A DNA stretch of 64,000 nt from Stemphylium vesicarium (taxonomy: Eukaryota; Ascomycota; Dothideomycetes; Pleosporales; Pleosporaceae), in NCBI GenBank assembly GCA_004380135.1, contig QXCR01000112.1, positions 33,980-97,979 of the forward strand, read 5' to 3'. The position numbers were made by a program, and so were the translations under genes. Under the pieces are notes generated by a model. That model ran no database searches, was not told the DNA's origin, and saw only the letters and a program-made list of their open reading frames with translations. The stretch's first letter is position 1; the number at the start of each line of letters is the position of its first letter. Of the stretch, positions 12,128 through 23,609 are shown in pieces.

Positions 12128-13306
12128 TAACTGTATCCATCTTCAATCATCGGTGCGGATTCGAGGTAACTTCCTCTCCCGCCTTACTGCATTTACGTGC
12201 CTTTCGTCTGGAGTTATGGCGTTTTGCACTGGGCTCTCTCGAGGAAATTAGATCTATGGGCTGAGATAGGGTGGCGTGGGCTAGGGCAAGTCGTGGGAGA
12301 GGTGTAGCGGTATAGATCTTCCCTGCTTTGGAATGAGCAGGTTTGTATGATTTAGGTCAGATATTATCAAAGAAGAAATTCAAGGAAAAAAAGATCATTC
12401 TCAGTTCCCTCGTGTGCGACTCAGCATTGTGGGTGGGATTTTGGGGTTTGAGAACAACGAGGTGTGACTCCGTGTATACCTGTTGGCCAACCACTCTATG
12501 ACCAATACATGCATCCTTATCAGCTCGGAAGCATTCACCGACATTTTTGCCAGAAAATTTCGAGCCTGTACGTGAAACATAAGTGATGATGGCCATACAT
12601 TATAACAGCTCTACCTGGATTGGCTAACTGGATGCTGGCGTCGCGAGTATACAAGAACGCGCTTGTGGGTCGCACACTGAGTAAAAGATCTTCATTCGGG
12701 TTCCGAGTTTGTCAGACTGGGTTTTGGTTGGCGCGCTGTACCCTTGCGTCTGAACTATCCTGGTCACGAGGTGATAAGTAGCGTGGGCAGCTAGTACCAT
12801 GGTATGTTTTTGGTATGACATGTAGCGAGGGTCTTCTAGCTTGTATGAACATCACTCTGAAGACTATAGGCTGCGCGCTTTCAGGCCCTTGCAAGATTGT
12901 TTTTTTTTTTTGCAGTAGAGCGATTACTTTGGCTGCCCAAATCTACAGGCTGACACCGGAGCTGGCTGCCTAATTGCCTGAACGCGAAGCTGCAAGTGGA
13001 AGAATTTCACGGTTCGGCTTTGCAGCGAGAGTTTGAGTCACTTCGACTAGCGAGTCCAATGTCGTGTAATATCAAAAAAAAAGAATGAAAGTAGACCTGG
13101 TAGGAGTGAACCGTAGTCCGATGTTGGAAAATCTATGTCCGCCGACCAATAGCAATCGTTACAGCCGCCCAAGGAAGCAGAATGGCTTGGCGACGCACGG
13201 TCCGTAAGCCTTTATATATGTGATTCCGTTTCCTTATTCTTGCTCAACAACTTCCACAACTCTCACACACTTACTGAAATTTCCAAAAAAAACTACTACA
13301 ACCAAA
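12128..13306. other. Intergenic, ERV46 3' flank and Mex67-like promoter
   Basis: About 1.2 kb without a supported gene. It contains a 12-13 nt T run near 12900 and an A run near 13074. The 3' part is the promoter and leader of the Mex67-like gene. Confidence 0.45.
13211..13219 (+). promoter_or_regulatory. TATA box of the Mex67-like gene
   Basis: TTTATATAT lies about 90 bp upstream of the ATG at 13307 and is followed by a short C/T- and A-rich leader. The spacing fits a core promoter. Confidence 0.55.
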
Positions 13307-14293
13307 ATGAGCGACCAACCCAGAGGACGAGGAGGTTTCCGTGGCCGCGGTCGTGGACGTGGCAACTGGAGCGTCTCTTTCACACCACAGAACAACGATG
13401 GCGATCAGATGATGGTAGATGGCGAGTCTTCTCGTGGACGAGGTAGAGGACGCGGACGCGGAAGGGGTCTCAGAGGCGGCCCAAATCACTTCCAGCATGA
13501 CAACCGCTCAAGAGATCCGCCCGTCGACATCGAGAAACTCAAGTCAAATCCATCATACCCACTCATGGAAGGCTTCCTTGGACGCCGCTACGATGCCACC
13601 AACAAACTGCTAAACCTTTCCACCATCGCCAGCGACCAAGAGATTCTCCAATCCGGCATGTTTGCCACAGAAGGCGCACAAAAGAAGTTTTTCCCAGCCC
13701 TCATGATTGTCTGCGACGCCATTCTCGAAACGCAAGAAGCCAAAGAGCAAGCCATCCAGAGCGTTACGCTCTCAGCAAACAATCTCGAAAACACACATGC
13801 CGTCTACCAACTCTGCAACCACTTCCGCCACATTCAAAATCTGGATCTGAGCAACAACGCCTTTGCCACGCTAGATGCCCTCAAGCCATGGAAAGGCCGC
13901 TTCAAAAACGTCGAACACCTCATCATCGACCCATTCCCGTCCCCAAACTGGGAAGACGAAATCATCTCCTGGTTCCCAAAGCTCAAAATCTTGAATGGCA
14001 ACCAAGTACGCCCCGACACAGCGGCAGCCCCCGGCGCAAATACCAACAGCCTCCAAGCAAACGCACAACAACAGCAAATACCTCAATCCACAACACTAAC
14101 ACCCGCCGCGCCTGCAATCACAGATCCAGAGCAACAAAGAAAAGAAGAAATGATTCTCTACGTCCAAAGCGAAACAAATCTAAAGCGCGACTACGCGATC
14201 CAGTGTCTGGAGGCTGGACAGTGGAACATTGAGCAAGCGGGTGCGCTGTTCGCTCAAAGTCGCGATTCCCTCCCAGCCGAAGCCTACAACTAG
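13307..14293 (+). CDS. Compact Mex67/NXF-like mRNA export protein lacking an NTF2-like domain
   Basis: Single exon, 328 residues from the ATG at 13307; the frame opens earlier only from a non-ATG codon. Residues 1-60 are RGG/GRGRGR-rich, an RNA-binding type of tail. From about residue 75 there is the Mex67 LRR-domain cap (YPLMEGFLGRRYDATNKLLN, with LNLS and KFFPALMIVCD). Leucine-rich repeats follow (LDLSNNAFATLDALKPW). Residues about 270-328 form a TAP-C/UBA-like domain (ILYVQSETNLKRDYAIQCLE, with WNIEQA), which in Mex67/NXF1 contacts FG nucleoporins. The NTF2-like domain that normally sits between LRR and TAP-C, and pairs with Mtr2/p15, is replaced by about 35 Gln/Pro/Thr-rich residues. Full-length fungal Mex67 is about 600 residues, so this is probably a shortened paralogue rather than the main receptor. 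Confidence 0.85.
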   Translation: MSDQPRGRGGFRGRGRGRGNWSVSFTPQNNDGDQMMVDGESSRGRGRGRGRGRGLRGGPNHFQHDNRSRDPPVDIEKLKSNPSYPLMEGFLGRRYDATNKLLNLSTIASDQEILQSGMFATEGAQKKFFPALMIVCDAILETQEAKEQAIQSVTLSANNLENTHAVYQLCNHFRHIQNLDLSNNAFATLDALKPWKGRFKNVEHLIIDPFPSPNWEDEIISWFPKLKILNGNQVRPDTAAAPGANTNSLQANAQQQQIPQSTTLTPAAPAITDPEQQRKEEMILYVQSETNLKRDYAIQCLEAGQWNIEQAGALFAQSRDSLPAEAYN

Positions 14294-14880
14294 AAGTTGT
14301 CTGCTTGCGAGTCGAGGGAAGTGGATATGTGCATGGTTTGACATTTTGGGGGTCATTTGGGTGTCGCGAAGAGTGTAAGACGACGATATACCCTGTAGTT
14401 GCCTCGGTGGGGGATGGGGAGGAGGGAAGGAAGGATCCACAGTGTCATCGAACCACTATCAGTCCTGCACGCAGTGGAAGCGGGCTTCCGTTGTATGCGC
14501 CAGGTACGCAGAATGCTATTTGCAGGACAGGAAATGCAGTGTAGGCTTACACTAGCGCACGTGGGTAGACGGGGGACTACAAGTAGAATAGGAAATCCAA
14601 AAAAATGATCACTTTCAACATCAAACATATATCCTCGTGCTCATCATGGTGATATCTTGTGATGCATGTGCATGTACTAATAATCAGCAGCAGCATACAA
14701 AGTGCACTTCCCTTCACCACCAAAACAGCGTCACAACAGCATCACGCATCTTCAAGAAACTAATTTGAACTTGGAACTTAAAACTTGGGCTCAAGGCACT
14801 CAAGCCGAGCATTCTTCTCTACTCATATGTACATGTTTGGAAAGGAAATTCGTTTCGGATAAACAACAATGTAAAAGCGC
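14294..14880. other. Convergent 3' intergenic
   Basis: 587 bp between the stops of two convergent genes. It should hold both polyadenylation regions; no gene is seen. Confidence 0.45.
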
Positions 14881-17437
14881 TCAATGACTCTTCCTCTGCG
14901 CATTAGCCAACGCACTATTAAGCGCAGCCGTAACATCAACATGGAACAACGGCCTGTTCAGCCCTTGAACAACCGCTATCCGTCCCCTGTGCCTAGTCTC
15001 CGCGTCTCCTGTCGCGCCGTATGCCTTGCTGTGCTCGAGCTGCTTATTGATACTACCAGTTTCTGAGCTGTCGCCAGAGTAGTCACCACCATGGGCGGCC
15101 AGAGCCTCGACATCGTGGCTGCGGACTTGCGATAATGTGCGTTGAGCGAGAAGGTTCTCGCGCGCTTCGGCTTCGGCGGCGGCAGAGTCGGAGCCGCCAA
15201 TTTCGGCGACACTGAAGATGGGTTTCCAGCGATGTGTAATGCCGCTATCGGGCATCTCGGGGGTGTAGTATCCGAAGCCGGCGGCGGCAAGGGAGCGCTT
15301 GGTCCAGCGGTTGTTGATGTTGCAGAAGTGCCAGTCGACCGTGTCTGGGGCAGCGTACTTGTCAAGCTGGTTCCTGACGTCGATCAGGTTTTGTATCGAA
15401 GTAAGGTCGACGTTGTTAACCGATGAGAAGTCGAGGATGATGGCCTTGAGTGTGGGTCGCTCGTCTGTTGTGTCGACATCCTTACCGCGTCGTGGACCAG
15501 GGTCGTTCCACGGGCGGTCACCCAGTCTGTTGTAAGTTGCCTGGTTGGTACGACGTGTCTTGGCGAAAATGGTGTCGGTGAGCTGGTCGAGGTAGTGGTT
15601 TGCGTTGGGGTAGTTGAAGCCTTCACTGAATCGGTAGATGAAGATACCTGGGTAAGGGTCCTCCAGCTGAATGGTAGGGTTGGATCCGTCCTTGTGGTCA
15701 ATCGGCAAGAAGACTTCGCGAACAGAGTGTTCTCCCTCAGAGGGCTTCTGCCTTGAAGAAGGAGACCTCTTGTCGTCATCCGTTGGGTCAAGGATGTGGT
15801 CGCCAACAACAGAGTGGATCTTGGCCCTTCCCATGAAGCGTCCCTTGGCCTTGAACAAACGGAAAGCAAACATGCCGGCGGACACAGAGACAGTGACGAA
15901 GATACCGTTCTCAATGCTGGAGAAAACAGTGACAATGACACCAATGAAGAAGATGAACACTTCAAGCGGCGAGATTCTCCAGAACTGGTAGACGGTGTTT
16001 GGTGGCGTGATCAAGTCGAGCACCGCGTGAATGATGACTGCTGATAGTGCCGCATTCGGAATGTACCAGAACATGGCTGGAAGGGCGTAAATGGCGAGCA
16101 ACACTACAGCGGCGGTAATGACACCTGCGAAAGGCGTGCGGACTCCAGCCTTGGACTTGATGGCAGTACGCGAGAAGGAACCAGTCGCGGGATAAGCTCC
16201 AAGGAAGGGACCCAGGCAGTTTGATACACCGATAGCGACAAGCTCTTGGGAAGGGTTGATAACGTAGTTGTTCACCCTACCAAAAGATTTGGCGATAGAG
16301 ATGTGCTCAATGAGAAGCACAATGACGGTGGAAGGCAGCTCCGTCGCAAAGGACTTGATGATGGGAATCGTGATCTTTGGTACGCGAGCGTGCTGGAAAC
16401 CTCGCGGAACAGTTCCGAGGGTCTTGACAACGGGTGGGGTTCCATTAGCTCTGTGCTCTCGGTTGGCCAGGTAGCTGAAGAGGATGTACAGAAGAATGAC
16501 GAATACAGTGCGCAGGGTGTTGAGAAAGAAGAACAGCTTGGCCTTGGCTGGGAAGCGTTTCGCGAGGTGGCCACAGGCGGATCGGATGCCGTACAAGAGG
16601 AAGAGACAGGTGAGACCGAAGGATGCGTTGAGATCGGTCTTGCCGAGGTTCTTCAGGGAGTTGATGATGACCATGTATGTGGGATCTCTGGTAGAGAAAC
16701 CTGTGATACCCATCATAGCCGGGAATTGTCCAGAAGCGATGCTGAGCGCAGAACCGGTCATGAAGGCTGAGATCGCAGGCAGAGAAATGAGGTCGACAAT
16801 CCAACCCATCCTGACGAGGCCCAGGAAAAGGACGATGGAACCAGCGATGATGGCCAATGCAGATGCGATCATGTCTCTTGAGATGTCTTGGCCGGCCAGT
16901 TTCTCTTCCGCAGATATCACAACACCACCCGTGACCGTGGAAAGGACAGCGACTGGACCGATAGTAATGTCCTTGGAGGTAGCGAAAAACCAGTAGATGA
17001 GCACACCCATAAACGAGGAGTAGAGTCCGAATTCGACAGGAAGTTCCGCGAGCTTTGCGTACGCCATACCCTGAGGAACGACAACGGCGCCAACCGTAAT
17101 ACCTAGAAGCGATTAGTATCTGGATGAAGAGAGCCTAGCATGTTGACATACCGGCAATGAGATCTCCGAGTAACCACTGGACATTGTAGCGCGATATCCA
17201 GGAAAGGAACGGGAACAAGCTGTAGAGATATTCACCGCACTCTCGACCGCTGGGGACAACGTCCTGTAGCCACTCTCGCGCAGTAGGCTCGCCTTCAACG
17301 TAGGTGTCCGCTGAGTCGATGGTAAAAACACTCTCGCCCCGCGTTACGCGTTCCGAGCCGGTCTCGTTACGGTAATGGAGATCGATGCCCAAGACCTTTG
17401 CCAGGCCTTGGCCGACCTTGTTGGCTGTGGAAGCCAT
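14881..17437 (-). CDS. SulP-family sulfate permease with STAS domain
   Basis: Two exons, 17437..17152 and 17102..14881, joined across a 49-nt phase-1 intron (GTATGT, ACTAAT branch, TCTAG), giving 835 residues. The start is the only in-frame ATG of exon 1. The N-terminal cytosolic region (about 75 residues) precedes the SulP core: GDLIAGITVGAVVVPQGMAY (SulP signature), ELPVEFGLYSSFMGVLIYW, and an ENIS-like LIEHISIAKSFGR. About 10-12 helices are followed by a C-terminal STAS domain (about 560-720; LKAIILDFSSVNNVDLTSIQ). Family members import sulfate by proton symport at the plasma membrane (yeast Sul1/Sul2, Neurospora cys-14 type). Its upstream region is very long; see the 17438-19939 entry. 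Confidence 0.93.
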
Positions 17438-19939
17438 GTTTGATTGGATGTTACTCCAATTCGAACACGGGATGGATGTACTGGGTCAGCACTGGAATAC
17501 CAGGTGCCTAAGATCCAGTACGGGAATATTTGACAAGACGGGAAAAAGCTTCAAACAGCTGGGACAAGAGTTTGCCAGGAGTTTGGGAAGCTTGTCTATG
17601 TAGGCGACCGGCGGGTTGGGTATGCAGAAGCACCGAGCTGAAAGTCGATGGCTTTGTGCCAATAAAGGTGCTGGCGTAGGAGCGAATGGCAGCGCTGCCT
17701 TGAGATGTCGACAGATCTGGGCGTGCGAGGGTGATGGGTGTAAGTGGTAGGTCCGAAGCACAGGGAACGCCTCAAGATTACTTCAACTGGCCTGCAGATT
17801 GCGTGATCGCTATCACCAAACAGGGTATCCGTAATGGAATTGGTGGTGGTCGAGCGGGTCGAATTACTGGGCTGACAGGTGCACAGTGAGACTTGAAGGC
17901 AATAAGGCGACTATAATGATGTCGGGATCAAGTAGGGTAGGAAGAGCATTTCCAAGCAAGAGCCCAAGTGAAAGGTTATGACAAGTGACATAATGGCTTG
18001 ATTGCCGATCAGATCTTACTGAGGTCTTTAGCGATGGTGACGCTTTTCGCCGCAGTTCCGGCTTCAGTATGGGTCTAGGTTGCAAGGGTGTGCGGATGAG
18101 GCGACAGGGATGGTGCGTGAAGGATGTGATAGTCGGTGCTGGTTCGCACTAGTGCCCAATAAAAGTAGGCAAGACCCCAATTGCGTGCTCGGGAGCAGAG
18201 ATGTCGACTTCGGCGTGTGTGGAAAGCCAAGGGAGCTTGGTCGCCTGGTTGAGCTGCGACATATTTGGCACTGTGGGCCCTCTGTAGCATTCGCGACCGT
18301 GTCCTCAACGGTCTGTTCGGTCGGTGTGCAGTTGCAGTGGGAGCTTCGCTACACGGCTTCGCTGAGCAGCGCTGCTGGACGAAGTCGTGCGGACCAAATC
18401 CGACCACAGCCCGAAAGGAGTGTGGAGTGCCGAGGACGGCGCTTTCAGTGTCCGACTTGCTCTGTTCGGGGCGGCAGTCGTCATATCGCGAGATACCAAC
18501 TGACGTCATAACGCGAGCGAAGCCGGCGTTGCGGCATTGTTGAGGCGGCACTTGAAGCCTCAACGGGAACTTGCACCCCCGTCTATTGCAAGGCTGGAAC
18601 GAGCGAGCGCCATGATACCAGGCCGGCACGCCGTCTGTCGAAAGGTGAGAAGTTTGTGGGTTCAATTAAGGTTTTTTGCAGGATGGCGGCCGCACGTGGG
18701 GAACTTTGCTTCTTACCTAAGCGCACAGGTACAATCGGATGTGGGGGGTTGCCTTTCCTTCAGGGCAGAGCGATACACGGGGTGCATATTGCTAGCGGCT
18801 ACAAATCTACACGCCAGAACAAGATGAAGTTTTGATAACTTTTCATGGCCGTTCACAATGCACATGTTGTCGGCTTAAGCGCTTTTCGGCCTTCGGCTCA
18901 CTAGGAGCACGTGCGCCCCGGCTTCCTCTCGTGTGCAACCTCCTCTTTTTTCCCCAAAACGCTGCATCCAATGCACAACAACAGAACATGGTTAGGCTCG
19001 CGTAGTCGGTGCTGTTCCAATGCCGACACTTCCTCCTTGGCAAAGACCCTCAGGCCTTACGTGTTCTCACTCCACCTGAATCTCGACTCATGGTTCCTCC
19101 ATCCACAGGGTCCACGATAGCTGCTTCTTGGTGGGCATTCCTGGCCGAGTAGGCGCCAGCGGTGAGACGGATACGCGAGATCTGCAAACGGCAATTTAAC
19201 ACCGGGTCTCCCCCCCCCCGTTGTTGCCTATGATGTTAGACCGCAGATTTCCTCCGCGCTCTCTCCACAAAACTCGGCGGGAGTCGCCATAACGTTGATT
19301 CCTTCCAAAAGACTGCAGAAAGGAAATATAATAAGTGGGTTGTGGAAAGTTGGAAGTTGCGAATATTCTCTTTTTTTCAATATCCTTGCCAGAGCAACAA
19401 CCTCGCTACTCCTTCAGGCTTGCTTCACATGGGAAATCCAAGTTGACAGGTCATCCTTGGTACCAGTTTCGATTATCTAGGATTGGTACGATGTAACACT
19501 GTCTACACACTAGATGCAGTGGGTTTACTATTCTAGCCACTGAACAACCCACGGGGCTTTGCACGTGCGCTGTACGAGACTTGGTGACAACGATATCCAT
19601 GTTAGACTCCAGAGACAACCGCTTTACTTTGGTTTAGTTGCGGGGTAACATTACACGGAGAGAAGTAACCGGGCGGCAAGAGCGCTGTTAATGTATTACT
19701 TACTCGAGTGATGAGCAGGAGATGATCATGTAATCAGACATCAATCGCGTGATCATTCGAGTTCCCAGATATCTGAAGGGCAAAAGATGGCATAAACACC
19801 TTAGTCATGAGCAACAGAAAGATCAGAAAAGCCGGCCAAACAGTGGCAGAATATACACCTTCACATTTACTACTTGCCCAAAAACCGCTCAAACAAACTT
19901 TGTAGCTCGACGGCCTGACACTAATCTCAAGCTTTAATT
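17438..19939. promoter_or_regulatory. Long gene-poor region upstream of the sulfate permease
   Basis: 2.5 kb with no convincing coding gene. The best open frames (for example 18075-18665 minus) have unnatural composition and no family motif. Visible features: one near-match to the Cys3/MetR-type site (ATGATGTC, 17916-17923), and three CACGTG palindromes at 18693, 18908 and 19562. A pure C run lies near 19210. The left part is presumably the permease promoter and the right part the NOP14 3' flank. Confidence 0.4.
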
Positions 19940-22453
19940 CTACGCCCTCTTCCTCGCCTTCTTCTCCCTCTCGTAAACATTCTTCTCATGCCCCTCCTCA
20001 CCCTGGATCTCCGCCACAAGCCTCTTGTACTTGGTCTCATACGCACGATCCTTCTCCTTCTTCTCCTTGAGGCTCTCCCTCGCAATGAAATTAGCATCTT
20101 TGCGTAGCTCACGCAGCGCACCTTTACGCTCGCGCTTGTACTCCTTCTGCAGCTTCTTGGCCTCTGAGCGCTCCTTGTCGGGGTCGTAGTGGCGGTTGGG
20201 ATCGAAGGATTCTTCGAATTTGGGAATGTTGGACTTGATGGGAAGGGGGCGGTGGTGGTGCAGGAGGAGGGGACGCCGTTTGGAGCGCGCGAGGGAAAGA
20301 CGGGCGCGCAGGTTTTGTAGCGTCGGGGTTTGGGAGGCGGCCTTTAGGGGCGCGAGGAGAGGGGTGAAGATCTCGATGAAGGCGGTTGAGGTGCTCCAGA
20401 GCTCGGCGGCTGTGATGATGTTCTTGCTGTGAGCGGATAGGAGTGCAGGTGTGGCGTGTTCTGAAGCAAGGCAGAGCCCAGTGTAGCGGACAAATTCGGG
20501 AACGTATCGCTTTGACAGCCTCTGGTACTGCAGACATTGTGCACCAACGAATGCGCCAGTAGCCACATCCTTGGTGGAAGCTGGCGAAGTGAGGCCCATC
20601 CAGCGAGCCATCAAAGTAATAGCTGGAGTGACCACTTGATGGAAGTGATCAGAAGTAGGAAAGATGGATCCGATGGCTGACAGAAGTGCAAGATCGCCTG
20701 GAGTAGGGTCATTTGAAACCTGCAATTGCTTCAGATGTTGCCGGAACTTGGTCGCAATCTGGACGGGGTATGATCGTGACATGGAATGGACATGACGAAT
20801 AATGGCCTCGATGACCACCAAGGAGGCAGCGGGCGTCTGATTCGCAAGGTATGAGATGTGGTCGATCAAGGCGCATGCGAAGTCAGCAAGTTTGTTCTTG
20901 TTGTCTGCACGAAGACCGGCGTGATAGAGTGCTCGTATCCTCTGGATAACGGTCGAAGTATCGTTGGCGGAGACATGCTTGAAGACCATCAACAGCTCTT
21001 CGTGTGACCGAGGGCATGCATATGTGAAGGCCAGCTTCGATGAAGATTCAGCGCTCAGGGTAAGCACACCGTTGACGGCCGTTGGCTGCTCTTTGCGCTC
21101 GGGCATGACATGCTTGAGAAAGTCTGCATCTTCGTCATCCATAGCCATGGTGTCGTCAATGGCAGATCCAGCGTCAGACTCATCGTCGGACATCTCAGCC
21201 TCGGAGTCGGTAGCAACGAGGTCGTCGTCCATGATGAAGTCATCTTCGTCGTCGACGCCTTCTGGTCGGAGCTGACCTGGAGCCTTCAATCCAAACTCGG
21301 CAGCATCGTCCGGCATGCTCTCATCGTCTTCGTCTTCCTCAGGTTCATCAGCACCGTTCTTGCGTGGCTCATCCTCGTCATCGCTGATGGGCTCTCCACG
21401 CATCCTCTTCATGCGCTTCTGTTCGAGCTCCTTCAGGCGATCAGCCTCCTCCTTGGCCTTCTCCTCTTCCGTCTTGGTGCGTTCTGTCGGCTTCGCACGC
21501 TGGTCTTGCAGCAGTTGGCGCACCCTGGTATCATACTCTCTGTCCTTGTCCTGTTGTGTAGTTCCAGCAAGAAGCGCGGCACGGTCGGCGTTCATTCCAA
21601 AGTCGTTGAGCTGGGGGTCTTTGGGTTTCTCGGGCTCGGGCTTCTTGTTGATGTGTCCGCGCAGAGCAGCCAAAACATCACCAAGGTCCTTGTCGAGCTC
21701 GTCTCTCAGCTCATCGTCGTCCTCCTTTTGTGCCTGGCGCTCGTACTTGTGTTGCTTTGACTTGGCCACGACTTCCTTCATGACCTCCTGCTTGCTCTTC
21801 TTCCTCTCGGGCTGCTCCTCTGCAGGCGCATCGCCATCAGCCTCGCCATCTGCATCGTCTCTCCGCCTCTTCTTCTTGAGGAATCCATCCTCGTCGTCGC
21901 TCGACCCAGCAATACTCGCCGCATCGTAGTCTTCCTCGCCAATCTCATCATCAAAGCGCAGAGACTGCCCGCCGTGGGTAAGTTCGACCTCGTCAGCGTC
22001 ATCCTCAAGATCGAAGACATTGCCGCCTCTCTTGCGCTGCTGTTCCCTCTCGAATCGCGCCATCATCTTGTCGTCGAGACTCATGGTCGGATCATCCTCT
22101 CCGATTCGCCTGTCCAAAATGCCTCCAACCTTGTTCTTGCGATGCATCTCCGGCAACAGCGACTTCCTGCGTGCCTCTTCGCCCATGCTCTTGGTGACAC
22201 CAGGCCGCCCAAGGATCTTCTTTGGCGCATTCTCAGCCTGCGCAGAGACATACTCGTGCTTGTGGGGGCGCGCCAGATGCTTGAACTCGAAAGGATTGAA
22301 GGATTCGCGAATCGATGCGAGCGCAGAGGCTTTCCGTTCATGGTGGTCGGCGTTTTTCGATTGCGCTTTCTTCTGCTTCTTGGACTTTTGCGGGCCGGTG
22401 ATGCCTTGCTCGCGGAGGGAGCTTTTCAGCCGCTTCAACTGAGAGGGCGGCAT
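19940..22453 (-). CDS. NOP14: Nop14, 40S ribosome-biogenesis factor
   Basis: Single exon, 837 residues (yeast Nop14 is 810). It begins with a Lys-rich stretch and the family block NPFEFKHLARPHKH (residues about 52-65), then GRPGVTKSMGEEARRKSLLP and DRRIGEDDPTMS. Long acidic Asp/Glu tracts fill the middle. A helical core with LLMVFKHVSANDTSTVIQRI follows, and the C-terminus is basic (ESFDPNRHYDPDKERSEAKK). Nop14 is a nucleolar component of the SSU processome needed for 18S rRNA maturation. The start sits 283 bp from the divergent gene at 22737. Confidence 0.96.
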   Translation of the reverse strand: MPPSQLKRLKSSLREQGITGPQKSKKQKKAQSKNADHHERKASALASIRESFNPFEFKHLARPHKHEYVSAQAENAPKKILGRPGVTKSMGEEARRKSLLPEMHRKNKVGGILDRRIGEDDPTMSLDDKMMARFEREQQRKRGGNVFDLEDDADEVELTHGGQSLRFDDEIGEEDYDAASIAGSSDDEDGFLKKKRRRDDADGEADGDAPAEEQPERKKSKQEVMKEVVAKSKQHKYERQAQKEDDDELRDELDKDLGDVLAALRGHINKKPEPEKPKDPQLNDFGMNADRAALLAGTTQQDKDREYDTRVRQLLQDQRAKPTERTKTEEEKAKEEADRLKELEQKRMKRMRGEPISDDEDEPRKNGADEPEEDEDDESMPDDAAEFGLKAPGQLRPEGVDDEDDFIMDDDLVATDSEAEMSDDESDAGSAIDDTMAMDDEDADFLKHVMPERKEQPTAVNGVLTLSAESSSKLAFTYACPRSHEELLMVFKHVSANDTSTVIQRIRALYHAGLRADNKNKLADFACALIDHISYLANQTPAASLVVIEAIIRHVHSMSRSYPVQIATKFRQHLKQLQVSNDPTPGDLALLSAIGSIFPTSDHFHQVVTPAITLMARWMGLTSPASTKDVATGAFVGAQCLQYQRLSKRYVPEFVRYTGLCLASEHATPALLSAHSKNIITAAELWSTSTAFIEIFTPLLAPLKAASQTPTLQNLRARLSLARSKRRPLLLHHHRPLPIKSNIPKFEESFDPNRHYDPDKERSEAKKLQKEYKRERKGALRELRKDANFIARESLKEKKEKDRAYETKYKRLVAEIQGEEGHEKNVYEREKKARKRA

Positions 22454-22736
22454 CCTCGATGTGATATCTAGACTGTAGGCAGACTAGATTTAAAAATAAC
22501 AGTGAGTGCGCTGTGAGAAGGGGCTCATGGGCGACACGAGATGGCCGTTCGTTCACTGGGATGAAATTATTTCAGCGAACCAAAAGTTCGACATGGGTCG
22601 TTCTAGCGCGACCGCCCTGCAGCTCCCCACACCGCACGCGACTGCCCGACACGACATCATCGCCCGCCCGCACCATTGCGAAACAAGCACTGTGCTATGT
22701 CTATACGCTGCAGACCATGACCAACCTTCTGCGGCC
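22454..22736. promoter_or_regulatory. Bidirectional promoter, NOP14 / small membrane-anchored protein
   Basis: 283 bp separate two divergent ATGs, so both genes must share promoter space. No TATA box is obvious. Confidence 0.55.
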
Positions 22737-23434
22737 ATGGCACCCAACATCCCCGACCACTGGCTCTGGCTCGGCCTAGGTATGCGCCTCTTGCCCGCAA
22801 TATGCCACTCAACACCCCAGTCTAACCAAGCCACCCACTAGGCGTCTTCACCTTCATAGCCATAAAACACGTCTCCCACGGCCTCGAGCACATGCGCACC
22901 CTGACCGCGATCCGCAATCCCCAAAATATCCCTTCGTCACGGCGCGACATACATTCCGGCCCGCCCACCCACCAAGAAGACGCAATCAAAACCTCGTCCT
23001 TGCTGACCCTCGCAACGAGCCATAACAACGACATCCGCGCCTCGGCCATCAGGATCCTCTGCACCCGCTTCTACGCCTCCAAAACGGCAAAGAACTTGCT
23101 TATCCGGGACCTGTATAGCAAGGATGAAGAGGTAGTGCACCGTGCGCATTTGGCTTTCAATCTGCTGTGCGATATGGGCGTGTGGAGGGAGGCTTCGCTT
23201 GCGCCGCGCACGCCGAGGGGTGGCTGGCGCTTGATGGAGAGTCGGACACAGGTTGGCATAGGAGGGGGTTCCGAGAGGGAGGTGAGACGGCGCAGGAGAG
23301 AAGCTATGGTCATAAGTGACGGCGAAGGCGCGATAGGAAGTGAGGACGTCTTTATGAGAGATCAAGACGGCGGGGGACGCGAGGACGGCGAAGAATTGCA
23401 GGATTTGGATATGGAGCTGGTCATCTCCATGTGA
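22737..23434 (+). CDS. Conserved fungal membrane-anchored protein with an ARM-like helical segment
   Basis: Two exons, 22737..22779 and 22842..23434, joined across a 62-nt phase-1 intron (GTATGC, TCTAACC branch, CACTAG), giving 211 residues. A single N-terminal hydrophobic helix (WLWLGLGVFTFIAIKHV) spans the intron junction, which supports the model. Residues about 60-130 look like two armadillo/HEAT-type helical hairpins (SSLLTLATSHNNDIRASAIR, then LYSKDEEVVHRAHLAFNLL). The C-terminal 80 residues are charged and low complexity. I do not recognise a biochemical function. Similar short fungal proteins are often annotated only as cytoskeleton-associated or hypothetical. Confidence 0.8.
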
Positions 23435-23609
23435 GACGGCGAGACTGGCTCATGGTGGTCTTGCTGAGAGGAAAACGAGCGACGGATTATGATACCCCCG
23501 ATTGTGAAATGAGACACGAATTCAACCATGATCACATTTCTATGCTACCACTTTGACAATATGCTTCAACGCCAAGGTACTACCTCAGTACTCTCTAACA
23601 TCGTCTCCC

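Noticed and set aside
18075..18665. 196-codon minus frame, with overlapping plus frames, in the long gene-poor region
   Set aside because: The composition is unnatural, with no domain, signal or splice-supported extension; the two strands mirror each other.
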